A DNA stretch of 64,000 nt from Nitrospira_E sp052156535 (lineage in GTDB: Bacteria > Nitrospirota > Nitrospiria > Nitrospirales > UBA8639). A program made the translations under genes and the position numbers. Below are positions 44,400 to 53,521 of the stretch, piece after piece (the first letter of the stretch is position 1; each line of letters opens with the position of its first letter). The notes below the pieces were generated by a model. The model searched no databases. It saw only the letters and a list, made by a program, of their open reading frames with translations, and was not told the origin of the DNA. The stretch covers positions 62,001 through 126,000 of the forward strand of contig NZ_JBQKUP010000029.1 of assembly GCF_052156535.1 (NCBI RefSeq). The letters run 5' to 3'.

Positions 44400-44585
44400 G
44401 TGCAGTATTGGGTCAAGGTTACCTTTGTTGATAATAAAGAATTAGAATTCAAGGACGCTATTCGCCATACTATCAGCGATGATATGGAAATTCTTGAAGT
44501 CGATACTCCCCAAGAAGTCACCATCATCCCCTTGAAGCAAATTAAGTATTTTTCTTGTGACGCTAGTGTCTTTAACAAGTCATAA
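44400..44585 (+). CDS. Small conserved-type protein, unknown
   Basis: 61 residues from GTG 44400, which has AGGAG eight bases upstream. Beta-rich (YWVKVTFVDNKELEFKDA, EVTIIPLKQIKYFSC), like small PilZ- or Sm-like barrels but unassigned. Single gene after proC. Confidence 0.55.
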   Translation: MQYWVKVTFVDNKELEFKDAIRHTISDDMEILEVDTPQEVTIIPLKQIKYFSCDASVFNKS

Positions 44586-44917
44586 GGTAGAGGCCGTTCG
44601 ATGGGATTAGGAGTCTCTAAATATTCTGATTGGATTATCCGAAAAGAAAGATTGGTGAAGAAAGGGTATGATCCTATTCGTTACATGATCAAATTTCTTA
44701 TTTAAATGATAATGTCGTCAATATTTAAGATATTGATTCGACAACAGAAAACCGGAAGGTATTGTTTTTTCTATAAGGGATATCGGGGAAATTCTCCTTG
44801 CCTAATTCCCCTCTTTATGCCACCATAATCTTATCCCGTAATCCGACGTGAATCTTCTTCCATAAATACACCCAGTACAATTGTTTAGTATGACGATTCG
44901 TTATAGATGCGGAAGGA
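44586..44917. other. Intergenic region, nothing recognised
   Basis: 332 AT-rich base pairs. It has the weak near-palindrome CAATATTTAAGATATTG around 44720 and should hold the promoter of the lytic transglycosylase gene. No gene-like frame. Confidence 0.45.
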
Positions 44918-45664
44918 ATGATGATGGTCATGAGAACAATTAAAAAGGTCGGTAAACAAATCGGTCTGGTCATGGCCTTATTGGGAGTACTGTTGGTCCT
45001 TTGGGAGCTTCCCCATCACGATCGAAATTACCTCTCCCATCAGGAGCGGACTGCGCAATTAGGAACAAACCTGCCCGCGTATGAGGTAAAGACCTTTTTG
45101 CGACATATTGAGACTAGGCTGCCTTCTTACCGTGAAGAATTTCAGGAAGCTGAAAAAAAATCAGGTATTTCATGGATGTTGTTGGCCGCCATGGCCTATC
45201 AGGAGTCGCAATGGAATAACAAGGCCGTCAGCCCCACAGGGGTTCGAGGAATTATGATGCTCACACGTTCCACGGCCTCGGATCTGGGAATCAAAAACCG
45301 GCTTGACCCGTCAAAAAGCATTGCCGGTGGGGCTCGCTATCTGTCCTATTTACAAAAGCGGGTTCCTGACCACATTCGCATGCCGGATCGCATGTTTATT
45401 GCTCTTGCGGCCTACAATGTCGGTATGGGACATATTAACGATGCTCGATTGCTTGCTGAGCGTTTAGGTAAAAACTCCAATCAGTGGGAAGACATTAAAA
45501 GCATTCTTCCCCTCTTAGCTCACAAGGAATATTATCAGGACCTGCCTCATCGTTATGCCCGTGGATGGGAGCCTGTAAGATATGTCAAGCGGATTCGAGC
45601 CTATCGGAACATCCTTCAACAGGTTGTGAAACGAGAGGCAAAAAGCTCGCAAGTGGATATTTAA
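44918..45664 (+). CDS. Membrane-anchored lytic transglycosylase (SLT domain, MltF-like)
   Basis: 248 residues. N-terminal membrane helix (GLVMALLGVLLVLWELP) then a lysozyme-like SLT domain with catalytic Glu in MAYQESQWNNKAVSPTGVRG, followed by IMMLTRSTASDLG, SIAGGARYLSYL and AAYNVGMGHINDA. It cleaves the MurNAc-GlcNAc bond of peptidoglycan. The domain is like the C-terminal half of MltF; the N-terminal solute-binding domain is absent. ATG 44924 or 44930 may be the true start. Confidence 0.88.
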   Translation: MMMVMRTIKKVGKQIGLVMALLGVLLVLWELPHHDRNYLSHQERTAQLGTNLPAYEVKTFLRHIETRLPSYREEFQEAEKKSGISWMLLAAMAYQESQWNNKAVSPTGVRGIMMLTRSTASDLGIKNRLDPSKSIAGGARYLSYLQKRVPDHIRMPDRMFIALAAYNVGMGHINDARLLAERLGKNSNQWEDIKSILPLLAHKEYYQDLPHRYARGWEPVRYVKRIRAYRNILQQVVKREAKSSQVDI

Positions 45665-45897
45665 CTTTTTTTATATTCAACGTTTGATATTTGGCCTTAC
45701 TCCTGTGGCCTTCTTCATTGGTCTCTTCCCCTCGTTTTAGTTTTTTTCAATTCACTTTTCCCCAGTTGGTTCGCCCATCCAGAGATTCATAAGTGAAGCC
45801 ATTCGGCGTAATCGGTTTTGTAAGAACAAAAAACCCTAGATTTCGAGATCTTGAAAAATGAAACGGTGGATTATTCGGGGAAAAGAAAATCTGGGCT

Positions 45898-46920
45898 CTA
45901 GGGCGTCTGGGCCCCAAGTGGTTCATCTGGCCGGGCACGTTCAATGGATAGTGCGGTATCATTTGGCAAAATTTTGGCCTTAATCCTATCCCCAAATTCG
46001 AAGGATTCAGAGAGGTCTGTTTCAGCAGTAACCTCGATACGAATTTCTCCTCGATCCCCCCTGACAACATAAAGATTTCCATCAATCATTAGGATCTCGG
46101 CCACAATCGTACGAACTTTTGGGGCCACCTTTGGAGCAGTCGTTGCTGGGTCATTTTTAGGAGGTGTGGGTTCTGTTTCGGGGGCAATTCCAACCGGAGG
46201 CGCTGTCGGAGTCGAGGCCAAAGGGCCTTCCTCCAAGCGAATCCCAGGAGAATCATCTGGACTCGCGCGAACAATTGATAATGCTTTATCTTGTGGATTG
46301 ACCCGTGCTTTGATCCGATCCCCAAACTTGAAGGATTCGGATAACTTGGTCTGGGGTGTGACTTCAATTCGAATTTCTCCATAGTCGCTTCTGATGATAT
46401 AAAAATTTCTATCAACCATTAAGATGTCAGCAACGATAATCCGCACATTCGGCGATACTTTTGTCGGGGGAGTTGATGGTTTCGATTTAGCACCTGGAGA
46501 TGGAGTGGATGGAGGAGCCGGGGTGACGGGAGATTTGCTTGTTGTCCCTATCGGTTCCCCTGGTTGTGCTCTTGTGATGGTAATGGCCTTGTCGTCTGGT
46601 AAAAGCACTGCTTTGATACGATCGCCAAAGGTGAATGACTCCGCCAGTTGAGTTTCCGGAGTGACTTCGATACGAATTTCTCCACGTTCCCCGCGCACCA
46701 CATAAAACCCGCCATCGACCATTAGGAGGTCCGCAACAACGGTTCTGGTTTTTGGGGGAGGGGATGGTTGAGAAGAGACTTGAGCCAATTCTACACCATC
46801 ACCTTCAGTGGCAAAAATAGATTGAGGACCACCTAGTAATACAAAAAAGACGACAAGAATCAATATCAATTCAACAACAGTGCGAAGAGGCCTGATTGTC
46901 AGAAGGTTCAAATGCTTCAT
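45898..46920 (-). CDS. Secreted protein with three tandem repeats of a ~65-residue unit
   Basis: 340 residues. Signal region (VELILILVVFFVLLGGPQSIFA), then three copies of a beta-rich unit joined by Pro/Thr-rich linkers. Each contains VVADLLMVDGGFYVVRG-like, GEIRIEVTPETQLAESF-like and FGDRIKA...KAITI(T/V/E)RA segments. The units resemble small OB-like barrels used in soluble periplasmic proteins. Two frames were considered for the start; ATG 46920 (MKHLNLL) is used since longer ones run into the tRNA gene. Function unknown. Confidence 0.65.
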   Translation of the reverse strand: MKHLNLLTIRPLRTVVELILILVVFFVLLGGPQSIFATEGDGVELAQVSSQPSPPPKTRTVVADLLMVDGGFYVVRGERGEIRIEVTPETQLAESFTFGDRIKAVLLPDDKAITITRAQPGEPIGTTSKSPVTPAPPSTPSPGAKSKPSTPPTKVSPNVRIIVADILMVDRNFYIIRSDYGEIRIEVTPQTKLSESFKFGDRIKARVNPQDKALSIVRASPDDSPGIRLEEGPLASTPTAPPVGIAPETEPTPPKNDPATTAPKVAPKVRTIVAEILMIDGNLYVVRGDRGEIRIEVTAETDLSESFEFGDRIKAKILPNDTALSIERARPDEPLGAQTP

Positions 46921-46959
46921 GCTGGTGGGGAAGAAGGACATGTGAAGTTTTTGTTTTCG

Positions 46960-47035
46960 TGGTGCCGAGGCGCAGAATCGAACTGCGGACACCAGCCTTT
47001 TCAGGGCTGTGCTCTACCAACTGAGCTACCTCGGC
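46960..47035 (-). tRNA. tRNA-Phe (anticodon GAA)
   Basis: 76 bases including encoded CCA. Acceptor GCCGAGG pairs with CCTCGGC, D-arm GCTC...GAGC, anticodon stem CAGCC/GGCTG with loop CTGAAAA (GAA), T-arm CGCAG-TTCGATT-CTGCG. Discriminator A. All arms pair perfectly. Confidence 0.97.
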
Positions 47036-47190
47036 ACACTCCTAGAACCATTGACTTCGACCTAATTTTATAACATAAAGGCTTCTTCATTTTCCAATTA
47101 ATTATATAAACTTTTTCCTGTTTTGAGGATTTGGAATTGGAAAAGTTTTTTAAACATTACGCCCTCGGTGGCGAGGGCTCAAAGTCTTAT

Positions 47191-48446
47191 GGGCATCTCT
47201 AAAAACCCCTGACAATCTGAGCATCATTTGCGATACTTCCAACCCACGGAGGATTGCTCATGTCGCCACCCAGCCAACTCAGTTTTTTTGATCTCGCCAC
47301 CCGCTACGACGCCCTGAGTCATCACGGGGATCCCTTAGAATCGCTTGCCTCCCATGTGCCTTGGTGGAGTTTCGGCCGGCCTTGGAAAAAGTTCTCCGCG
47401 GCTCCAAGCGCAAGCAAGGCAGTCGACCCCCCTTTGATGCCGTGCTGATGTTCAAAATCCTCGTCCTGCAAGCCCTTTATAATTTGTCTGATGAGCAAAC
47501 CGAATATCAGATTCGCGATCGCCTGTCCTTCATGCGGTTCTTGGGCCTCGATTTGGATCAACGTATCCCCGATGCCAAGACCATCTGGTTGTTTCGCGAA
47601 ACCCTCGCCCAAGCCCAGGTCGTGGAGAGCCTCTTTGCACAATTTGCAGCCTATCTGGCCGAGCAGGGCTTACAACCCCGTGGAGGCCAACTGATTGATG
47701 CGTCACTGGTCCCGGTGCCCAAGCAACGGAACTCGCGCGACGAAAACGCGACGATCCAAGCCGGGGAGTGTCCGCCGGAGTGGGACGGTCAACCCGCCAA
47801 ACGACGGCAGAAAGACACAGAAGCCCGTTGGACCGTGAAGCATGGTGAGAATCATTATGGCTACAAGAACCATGTGAACGTGGATAAGACGCATAAGCTG
47901 ATTCGGCAGTATACCGTCACCGATGCAGCAGTGCATGACAGTCAGGTTTTGGAAGAGGTGCTGATGCCCCCGGAGGCCGGACGGGATGTCTGGGCCGACT
48001 CGGCCTACCGATCCACCGAGATCGACGCCCACCTCAAAGCCACCGGGCTGCGCTCCACGATTCACCGGAAAGGGTATCGCCACAAACCCCTGACCGCGCA
48101 ACAGAAGTCCCACAACCGGTGCCGCTCACGCATTCGCGCGCGTGTCGAGCATGTCTTCGGCCATCAGGTCACCGCGATGAGTGGCAAATGGATTCGAACG
48201 GTTGGGCTCGTGCGGGCTCGGCTCAAGATTGGGATGAAGAATCTCACCTATAATTTCCACCGGTTTCTCCTCCTCACTGTTCCCCGAAAGACTCAGGTGG
48301 CTTAAGATGAAGGAGAATCAGGCAAAGTGAATCCCTCAAGGACCCGCTGAGTACTCCACTCATCCTCATGGCCAGGACTTTCGGAAACTGGCACTCCAAG
48401 CGAGAGCAAGGAGCTGGGACAAAACCAAGAGTTTTTAGAGGTGCCC
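47191..48446 (+). mobile_element. IS5-family insertion sequence, 1256 bp
   Basis: Ends are 16-bp inverted repeats with one mismatch: GGGCATCTCTAAAAAC at 47191 and, as reverse complement, GGGCACCTCTAAAAAC at 48446. A 4-bp target repeat TTAT flanks it (47187-47190, 48447-48450), as usual for IS5. It inserted 155 bp beside tRNA-Phe. It encodes one transposase frame, now frameshifted. Confidence 0.92.
47260..48305 (+). pseudogene. IS5-family transposase, frameshifted
   Basis: ATG 47260 has GGAGG upstream. The first frame reads SQLSFFDLATRYDALSHHGD as far as HVPW; one base is missing near 47361 and sense continues in another frame (VEFRPALEKVLRG) to the stop at 48303. DDE residues: LIDASLVP, WADSAYRS and ARVEHVFG. 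About 349 codons in total. No slippery heptamer (such as AAAAAAG) is seen at the shift, so it looks like a mutation rather than programmed frameshifting. Confidence 0.88.
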
Positions 48447-48476
48447 TTATGTTTGTGAGGTGTGACGCGATTTTTG

Positions 48477-48950
48477 TTACCAGGTGAACCGGAGAAATCC
48501 TCCATCGTAATCCGGGGCATTGATTGAGGGAGGAAAAAGAAGAGGTTGTTCCCGCTTGAGGTCCAGGGCTTTTGGTAAATTCTCTGAAGGAACGACCGAT
48601 TGAAAAGCCTGAATGCTATGCATTTCGATTCCGAATTCGATGCCTGGCAGTTTCCCTGGTGATTTCAGGTGAAACAGAGAGCTTTCTTGCGATTGTTTCT
48701 TTTGGAAATGGTTCTGAGAAAATGTTTTCCCCAATAACCTTTTCTCCCAACCTTGCGTCTTTCGCAAGTTAATGGACCTTTTGCTAGTCGAATTGTCCAC
48801 TGGAACCTGGTCACTAGCGGTCAATTCTTCTTCGGAATTCAGGGCTGCCTTAACCGTTAAATCTTCCACTGGAAAGAGGGTAAGCCATGAAGTAAATAAA
48901 ACGAATGTGATTGCTAGAAACGAAAGTTTAGGTATTTTTTCTTTTTCCAT
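48477..48950 (-). CDS. Hypothetical secreted/anchored protein next to the IS5 element
   Basis: 157 residues with an N-terminal hydrophobic segment (LSFLAITFVLFTSWLTLFP) and a polar, low-complexity rest ending GGFLRFTW. No family. The stop is 31 bp from the IS border, so the C terminus is probably intact. Confidence 0.5.
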   Translation of the reverse strand: MEKEKIPKLSFLAITFVLFTSWLTLFPVEDLTVKAALNSEEELTASDQVPVDNSTSKRSINLRKTQGWEKRLLGKTFSQNHFQKKQSQESSLFHLKSPGKLPGIEFGIEMHSIQAFQSVVPSENLPKALDLKREQPLLFPPSINAPDYDGGFLRFTW

Positions 48951-49559
48951 AATGGAACTCCCAATCTCTTCGATGCACCAACTATTCTACCATAAAATGA
49001 AGGCTATAGTGGTCGGAACCGCTTTTTGCTTGGGGGTTTATGAAGGCGCTCCTATCCTTAATTGTGCTTTCGCCCCAGGCAGGTTTTTCAGAAACCCTTT
49101 TCGTATACCTAAATGCTCGGATTCAGAAGGTTTCGACTCTTTATGAATGGTTTGCGAACCGATTCGAAAAAAAATGATCCAGTTTTACTCGCCAGGAGTG
49201 AGACAAAATTTGATGGCAACCGTGGTAGTTAGTTTCAAAAGGGGTGAGATGCGTTATGAGTTGCACGTATGACCGAGTCAAAACAAACCGTTTAAGACGG
49301 ATGGTTATATGTAGGATGTATGCCTCACTGTATGCGATAGGAGGAACCTATGGATCAACTCCACTCCTGTGCTTTTTTGAACAGAGTTACCCCTTCCTTA
49401 ATGTGATACATGCTCGATCGGGTCCTGCGCATTTTTTACAGCAGGAAGTCATTGTCCGCTCAGTCCAATCCTCGCTTCCTTGACGGTTTTTGTGACTGCC
49501 AGGTATTCTCAACACTATTCCGTCCATGAAATATATTTACCTCAGGAAAACATAAGGCT
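48951..49559. other. Intergenic region before proA, no gene recognised
   Basis: 609 bp containing only short frames without ribosome-binding sites. No repeat or promoter was found with confidence. Confidence 0.5.
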
Positions 49560-50870
49560 ATGCAAACCAATAAATCTCAGGATGAACTTGAAGTTTCAGG
49601 AGAAGAGGAAGAGCTTTCCCCTGAGGAATACCTGAAACCCTTGCTTCAACGAGCCAAACAGGCTGCCCGCCCATTGAGTGCTTTGAATGCCATGAAAAAG
49701 AATGCCGCGTTAATGGCTATGGCTGATGGGCTGGAGGCTGGAGAAGAAGCGATCCTTAAGGCCAATGAAGAAGATCTTTCAGCATTCGAAGGGAATCCCT
49801 CACGGACGGCTATGGCTGATCGACTTCGCTTAACTCCAGCCAGAATTGCCGATATGGCGGCGCACATTCGCGAGATTGCCCAGTTACGGGATCCAGTTGG
49901 CGAATCGATGGGGTTCTGGCAACGACCCAATGGAATGAGAGTCGGTCGAGTGCGTGTGCCGATTGGGGTGATCGGAATCATTTATGAATCCCGCCCCAAT
50001 GTGACCGCTGATGCGGCAGCCCTCTGTCTCAAATCCGGCAATGTGTGTGTGCTGCGAGGGGGGTCCGAGGCACACCATTCCAATTTGGCTCTTGCGACGA
50101 TTCTTGGGGAGGCGGCCCAAAAGGCTGGAATTCCCGAAGGAGCAATTACCTTTATCGGCAAGACTGACCGCGAGGTCGTTCTTGCTCTGCTCAAAAGTCA
50201 CCGGTTTGTTGATCTCATCATTCCTCGTGGTGGCGAGGCGCTGATGGACACGGTCACTCAGCACGCGACCATCCCGGTGATCAAGCACGACAAAGGCGTA
50301 TGCCATATTTATGTGGATTCAGATGTGGATCTGGCCATGGCCCAACGAATCAGTTTCAACGCGAAAGCTCAGCGTTGCTCGACCTGTAACAGCATGGAAA
50401 CTCTTCTGGTGCATGAGAAAGTAGCCAAAAAATTCTTGCCGCCCTTAGCCGAAGAATTTATTGAGGCAGGAGTGGAAATGCGGGGATGTTTGAAAACCTG
50501 CCAGATCCTTTCTCAGGCCAAACCTGCCCAAGAAGACGATTTCGGTAAAGAATTTTTATCGCTCATTGTGGCGATCAAAGTGGTGAAGGATATGGAGAGC
50601 GCCATGGACCATATTCACCAATACGGTTCCCGTCATACGGACTCTATTTTGACCAATGACTATGATCGGGCTCTGCGATTTTTGCGAGAGGTGGATTCCA
50701 GTACCGTGATGGTCAATGCCTCGACCCGCTTGAACGACGGCTACGAGTTTGGGTTGGGTGCCGAAATTGGGATTAGCACAACCCGGATCCATGCTCGTGG
50801 TCCCATGGGGTTAGAAGATTTAACCTGTTCGAAATATGTTGTATACGGTTCCGGTCAAGTCCGGGAGTAA
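49560..50870 (+). CDS. proA: Gamma-glutamyl phosphate reductase
   Basis: 436 residues; NADPH-dependent second step of proline synthesis. VPIGVIGIIYESRPNVTADAAALCLKSGN, the catalytic Cys in NAKAQRCSTCNSMETLLVH, IPVIKHDKGVCHIYVD and GLGAEIGISTTRIHARGPMGLEDLT are all present. N-terminal ~25 residues are acidic and longer than usual. The start has a weak AAGG. proB is not in the window. Confidence 0.95.
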   Translation: MQTNKSQDELEVSGEEEELSPEEYLKPLLQRAKQAARPLSALNAMKKNAALMAMADGLEAGEEAILKANEEDLSAFEGNPSRTAMADRLRLTPARIADMAAHIREIAQLRDPVGESMGFWQRPNGMRVGRVRVPIGVIGIIYESRPNVTADAAALCLKSGNVCVLRGGSEAHHSNLALATILGEAAQKAGIPEGAITFIGKTDREVVLALLKSHRFVDLIIPRGGEALMDTVTQHATIPVIKHDKGVCHIYVDSDVDLAMAQRISFNAKAQRCSTCNSMETLLVHEKVAKKFLPPLAEEFIEAGVEMRGCLKTCQILSQAKPAQEDDFGKEFLSLIVAIKVVKDMESAMDHIHQYGSRHTDSILTNDYDRALRFLREVDSSTVMVNASTRLNDGYEFGLGAEIGISTTRIHARGPMGLEDLTCSKYVVYGSGQVRE

Positions 50871-50981
50871 GGCCCCGATCGGTTCGATGCAGTGTTCCCT
50901 CCATTTGTTTCTCACACCAGTCCCGTCTCCGGTTTTTGTTTTCAGAGGCAATCTGCCTTCTAAGCTTTTCCATGCCTCACC

Positions 50982-52763
50982 ATGAACATTCAATGCGTAT
51001 TGAACCATCCCCAAGCCTTACGTTTTCCTGCCAATCAGGTCTATAGACAGGAATGGGAGTCCGCGGGTGGGCGGATCTTCGAACAGCCCACTGGTCATTG
51101 TGTGTTGTATGGCAAGCATGGGCAACGGATTCTTTTGGCAGATCCAGAGGGAAATCCTCTCCATGAATGTTTGTGGGAGCAAAAGCCAACGGGGGCGCTA
51201 TCCCTTGTCTCTGCCCGTCTTCGATTGGATTGGGGTCAATGGGTCGGGATTAAACCAGAAGGGTTGGTCAATACCATTTCCCTAGATTTATCTCGGCGGC
51301 CAGGCTGGGAACAGATCACCCAGGATGACCTGCGTCAGATGGCAGCCCGGTCCTTGCATTCCGACTTGGCAATGGTCCGATTTTTCTATCGGGATGAGGA
51401 TGTCGTCCTTCATGGTAACGGGCACGCCACGATTCACCAGGTTAAAGACGCTTTTTATGTGTTACCCAATGGATCTTTTGAAGACGCCAGGTTCATGTCA
51501 TGTATGAGTCGGATGGAGTGGAGTCGGATTGACTATCTCCCAGTGGTAGAATTGTTTTTATCCCTTTTGCCGGGAACCGGTAGTGCGACCTTTGAATTCA
51601 TCCGAGGTCTCTACGACGATCAAAATAGTAATGGGGGCCGTGCCCTGCAATACCGTGGTATTCCGGCATATCCCTCCGAGGCGGCGTTCCGGCTCTTCAG
51701 CCTGTTTTTTACCCCTTCCGTTTCTACCAGGCAATCCCCGCTGGAAGTATTTTTGGATATTGAACGATCGCATGAAGTTCACTGGCTTCCCGCTTCCGGT
51801 TTCCCCGTTCGCTATATGGATGAAGAACAGCATGTTTGCGTGACGGTCAGAAACCAGATGATTCAAAAAGTCACATGGTGGGATGATCCTTCCGGCCTAT
51901 CGTTTAACCGAATACCCGAGTCAGGTCTACCGGTGTCGGACAATCGGGGAACGGGAGTTACGGCGGACGGCCTGTGGTTATTTGATGGCCCTGAGCAAAA
52001 GGAATTGACCATTCGACCATCCTGGCAGCTGTCCAAACCGAACCATTCGGTTTCCTGGAAACCGCTCGCCTGCACTTGGCGGGACGGTTTTCCCATAAAA
52101 CCCCCTCTGCTGACTCCCCAGGAAGCCTTCTCTTCGGTTTTACTGTATCCTGATAAATCTGAAATGATCGGGGAAAAGGAAAGTCAACCTTTCGTTTTGG
52201 ATTTTTGGGATGATCTTTTTGAAGAAAACCAGGATCTCTTTCACTTACGATCTCACGCCAAACGCGTCTTGCTTTCCCATTGCGAAGCGGGATTGGGTTC
52301 ATGCCTCCAGTTCCAGGAAACTCAAATTTATACCATTTGGTACATCTGGCCACAATTTGCTCAAAAACATGCCCAATCTATTTGGAATAGGCTTTCTAGG
52401 ATGGACCGGTTGTCATGGTTTTCAAATTTTCAATTTTTCCCCTTTGAGCGGCTCATGTTGAAAACATTGCCGACAAGGTATGATTGGATTTATCTCTGGA
52501 TTCCCTTTTCAGATTATTCAAATTCCAATATGCTCGACTGTTGGGTAAAATTTTTACGGACCTATCTTGCTGAGGGGAGTGTCGGTTGTGTGGCCGGGCC
52601 TTCCGTTCTGAAAGAGAATCTCCAGAAGCTAGGCCTTCAAATTCTCCATTCTGCCGCAGGCGATTCTTTGCCTCCCTTCCGGATTCACCAAACGATACTT
52701 CCCAATGGATGGGTAAATCCTGAATTGACGGTCTGGATTATTCAAAATCCTGTTCGGTATTAA
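50982..52763 (+). CDS. Large unrecognised cytoplasmic protein
   Basis: 593 residues, no signal or membrane helices, Trp-rich (many W, e.g. KVTWWDDPSG, YTIWYIWPQF). The first 300 residues look beta-rich, the middle has a variable linker, and the last 200 carry KTLPTRYDWIYLWIPFSDYSN and CVAGPSVLKENLQKLGLQI, a Rossmann-like tail similar to methyltransferases without a clear SAM-binding motif. I do not recognise the family. It is between proA and an IS200 element and seems intact. Confidence 0.7.
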   Translation: MNIQCVLNHPQALRFPANQVYRQEWESAGGRIFEQPTGHCVLYGKHGQRILLADPEGNPLHECLWEQKPTGALSLVSARLRLDWGQWVGIKPEGLVNTISLDLSRRPGWEQITQDDLRQMAARSLHSDLAMVRFFYRDEDVVLHGNGHATIHQVKDAFYVLPNGSFEDARFMSCMSRMEWSRIDYLPVVELFLSLLPGTGSATFEFIRGLYDDQNSNGGRALQYRGIPAYPSEAAFRLFSLFFTPSVSTRQSPLEVFLDIERSHEVHWLPASGFPVRYMDEEQHVCVTVRNQMIQKVTWWDDPSGLSFNRIPESGLPVSDNRGTGVTADGLWLFDGPEQKELTIRPSWQLSKPNHSVSWKPLACTWRDGFPIKPPLLTPQEAFSSVLLYPDKSEMIGEKESQPFVLDFWDDLFEENQDLFHLRSHAKRVLLSHCEAGLGSCLQFQETQIYTIWYIWPQFAQKHAQSIWNRLSRMDRLSWFSNFQFFPFERLMLKTLPTRYDWIYLWIPFSDYSNSNMLDCWVKFLRTYLAEGSVGCVAGPSVLKENLQKLGLQILHSAAGDSLPPFRIHQTILPNGWVNPELTVWIIQNPVRY

Positions 52764-52819
52764 TTTCAAGGGGCCCTGCCGTAAAATCGCAAATGTTGGT
52801 TGGTCCCGTTGAATCCCTT

Positions 52820-53335
52820 GCGGGTATATTCCCCGCTGCTTGCGGCGTAAACTACTCGCGTGAGCGAGTACATTCATAAGAGTCATAATGTTACGGTCTT
52901 ACTGTATCACTTGGTTTTTCCTGCCAAGTATCGTCGGGCGATCTTTGATGCGACCGTCGATAAAGTATTGAAAGATGTATGTCTCGAGATCGAGCAACGC
53001 TATCAGTTGAAATTTCTGGAGATTGGCACGGATAAGAATCATGTCCATTTTCTGGTCCAAGCGGTGTCGGGGTACAGTGCGACGAAGGTGGTGACTCTCA
53101 TCAAGAGTCTGTCTGCCAAAGAGATTTTCCGTCGTGTCCCTCAGGTGAAGGAGCAATTATGGGGTGGAGAATTGTGGACTGACGGGTATTACGCCAGCAC
53201 CGTGGGGAAGCATGGCCATGAAACGATGATAGGAAAGTATGTCAAGCAACAAGGGGAGGCATACCAGAAGTTATACACAAATCATCAATTAGCACTCTTC
53301 TAATACCCCGTTGCTTGCGGCGGGGTTCTTTATTG
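52820..53335 (+). mobile_element. IS200/IS605-family element with tnpA only
   Basis: Single Y1 transposase gene bounded by imperfect hairpins. Left: CCCCGCTGCTTGCGGCG (52831-52847). Right: ACCCCG-TTGCTTGCGG-CGGGGT (53305-53326), sharing TGCTTGCGGCG. No tnpB. Exact ends and target sequence cannot be fixed because such elements make no target repeat. The right hairpin lies close to the pyrR promoter. Confidence 0.8.
52860..53303 (+). CDS. tnpA: IS200/IS605 transposase TnpA (HUH, Y1)
   Basis: 147 residues. TVLLYHLVFPAKYRR start, HUH pair in TDKNHVHFLVQ, catalytic Tyr in DGYYASTVGKHG. The start is GTG 52860; it falls in the 4-base loop of a perfect 7-bp hairpin (TACTCGC-GTGA-GCGAGTA, 52853-52870), which would hide it from ribosomes, as described for IS200 translational repression. 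Confidence 0.92.
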   Translation: MSEYIHKSHNVTVLLYHLVFPAKYRRAIFDATVDKVLKDVCLEIEQRYQLKFLEIGTDKNHVHFLVQAVSGYSATKVVTLIKSLSAKEIFRRVPQVKEQLWGGELWTDGYYASTVGKHGHETMIGKYVKQQGEAYQKLYTNHQLALF

Positions 53336-53354
53336 AACCTGCCTCTTCACGATC

Positions 53355-53383
53355 TTGACAGCCGATCGTTGTGCGAATAGTAT
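53355..53383 (+). promoter_or_regulatory. Sigma-70 promoter of the pyr operon
   Basis: TTGACA (53355-53360), 17-bp spacer, TAGTAT (53378-53383). Predicted start at about 53390, giving a ~130-base leader that contains the PyrR site and the terminator. Confidence 0.75.
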
Positions 53384-53398
53384 GGGGAAACCTTTAAA

Positions 53399-53418
53399 AC
53401 CCATCCGGCGAGGTGGGT
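53399..53418 (+). promoter_or_regulatory. PyrR-binding RNA loop in the pyr leader
   Basis: ACCCA-UCCGGCGAGG-UGGGU: a 5-bp stem around UCCNGNGAGG, the invariant core of the PyrR-binding consensus ARUCCNGNGAGGYU. The outer A-U of the consensus is replaced by C-G, a compensatory change. In Bacillus, UMP-bound PyrR stabilises this loop and lets the downstream terminator form. Confidence 0.85.
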
Positions 53419-53466
53419 AAGGAGAGTCAACCGATGACGGCCACTCAATTGGCCATTTCATGTGCG

Positions 53467-53500
53467 CCCTTCTCATGTCGTTCTGAGAAGGGTTTTTTTT
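53467..53500 (+). terminator. Intrinsic terminator (attenuator) before pyrR
   Basis: Perfect 9-bp stem CCCTTCTCA / TGAGAAGGG with 8-base loop, followed by eight T. It ends 21 bp before the pyrR start, so read-through is needed for operon expression. With the PyrR site this forms a classical attenuator. Confidence 0.88.
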
Positions 53501-53521
53501 GTTTTCATGGGGCGCGATGAC

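Noticed and set aside
47340..47370. Programmed ribosomal frameshift in the IS5 transposase.
   Set aside because: No slippery run such as AAAAAAG at the junction; a single missing base explains the shift.
48772..49146. 124-codon plus-strand frame overlapping the hypothetical gene at 48477-48950.
   Set aside because: No ribosome-binding site, no recognisable protein, mostly antisense to the other frame.
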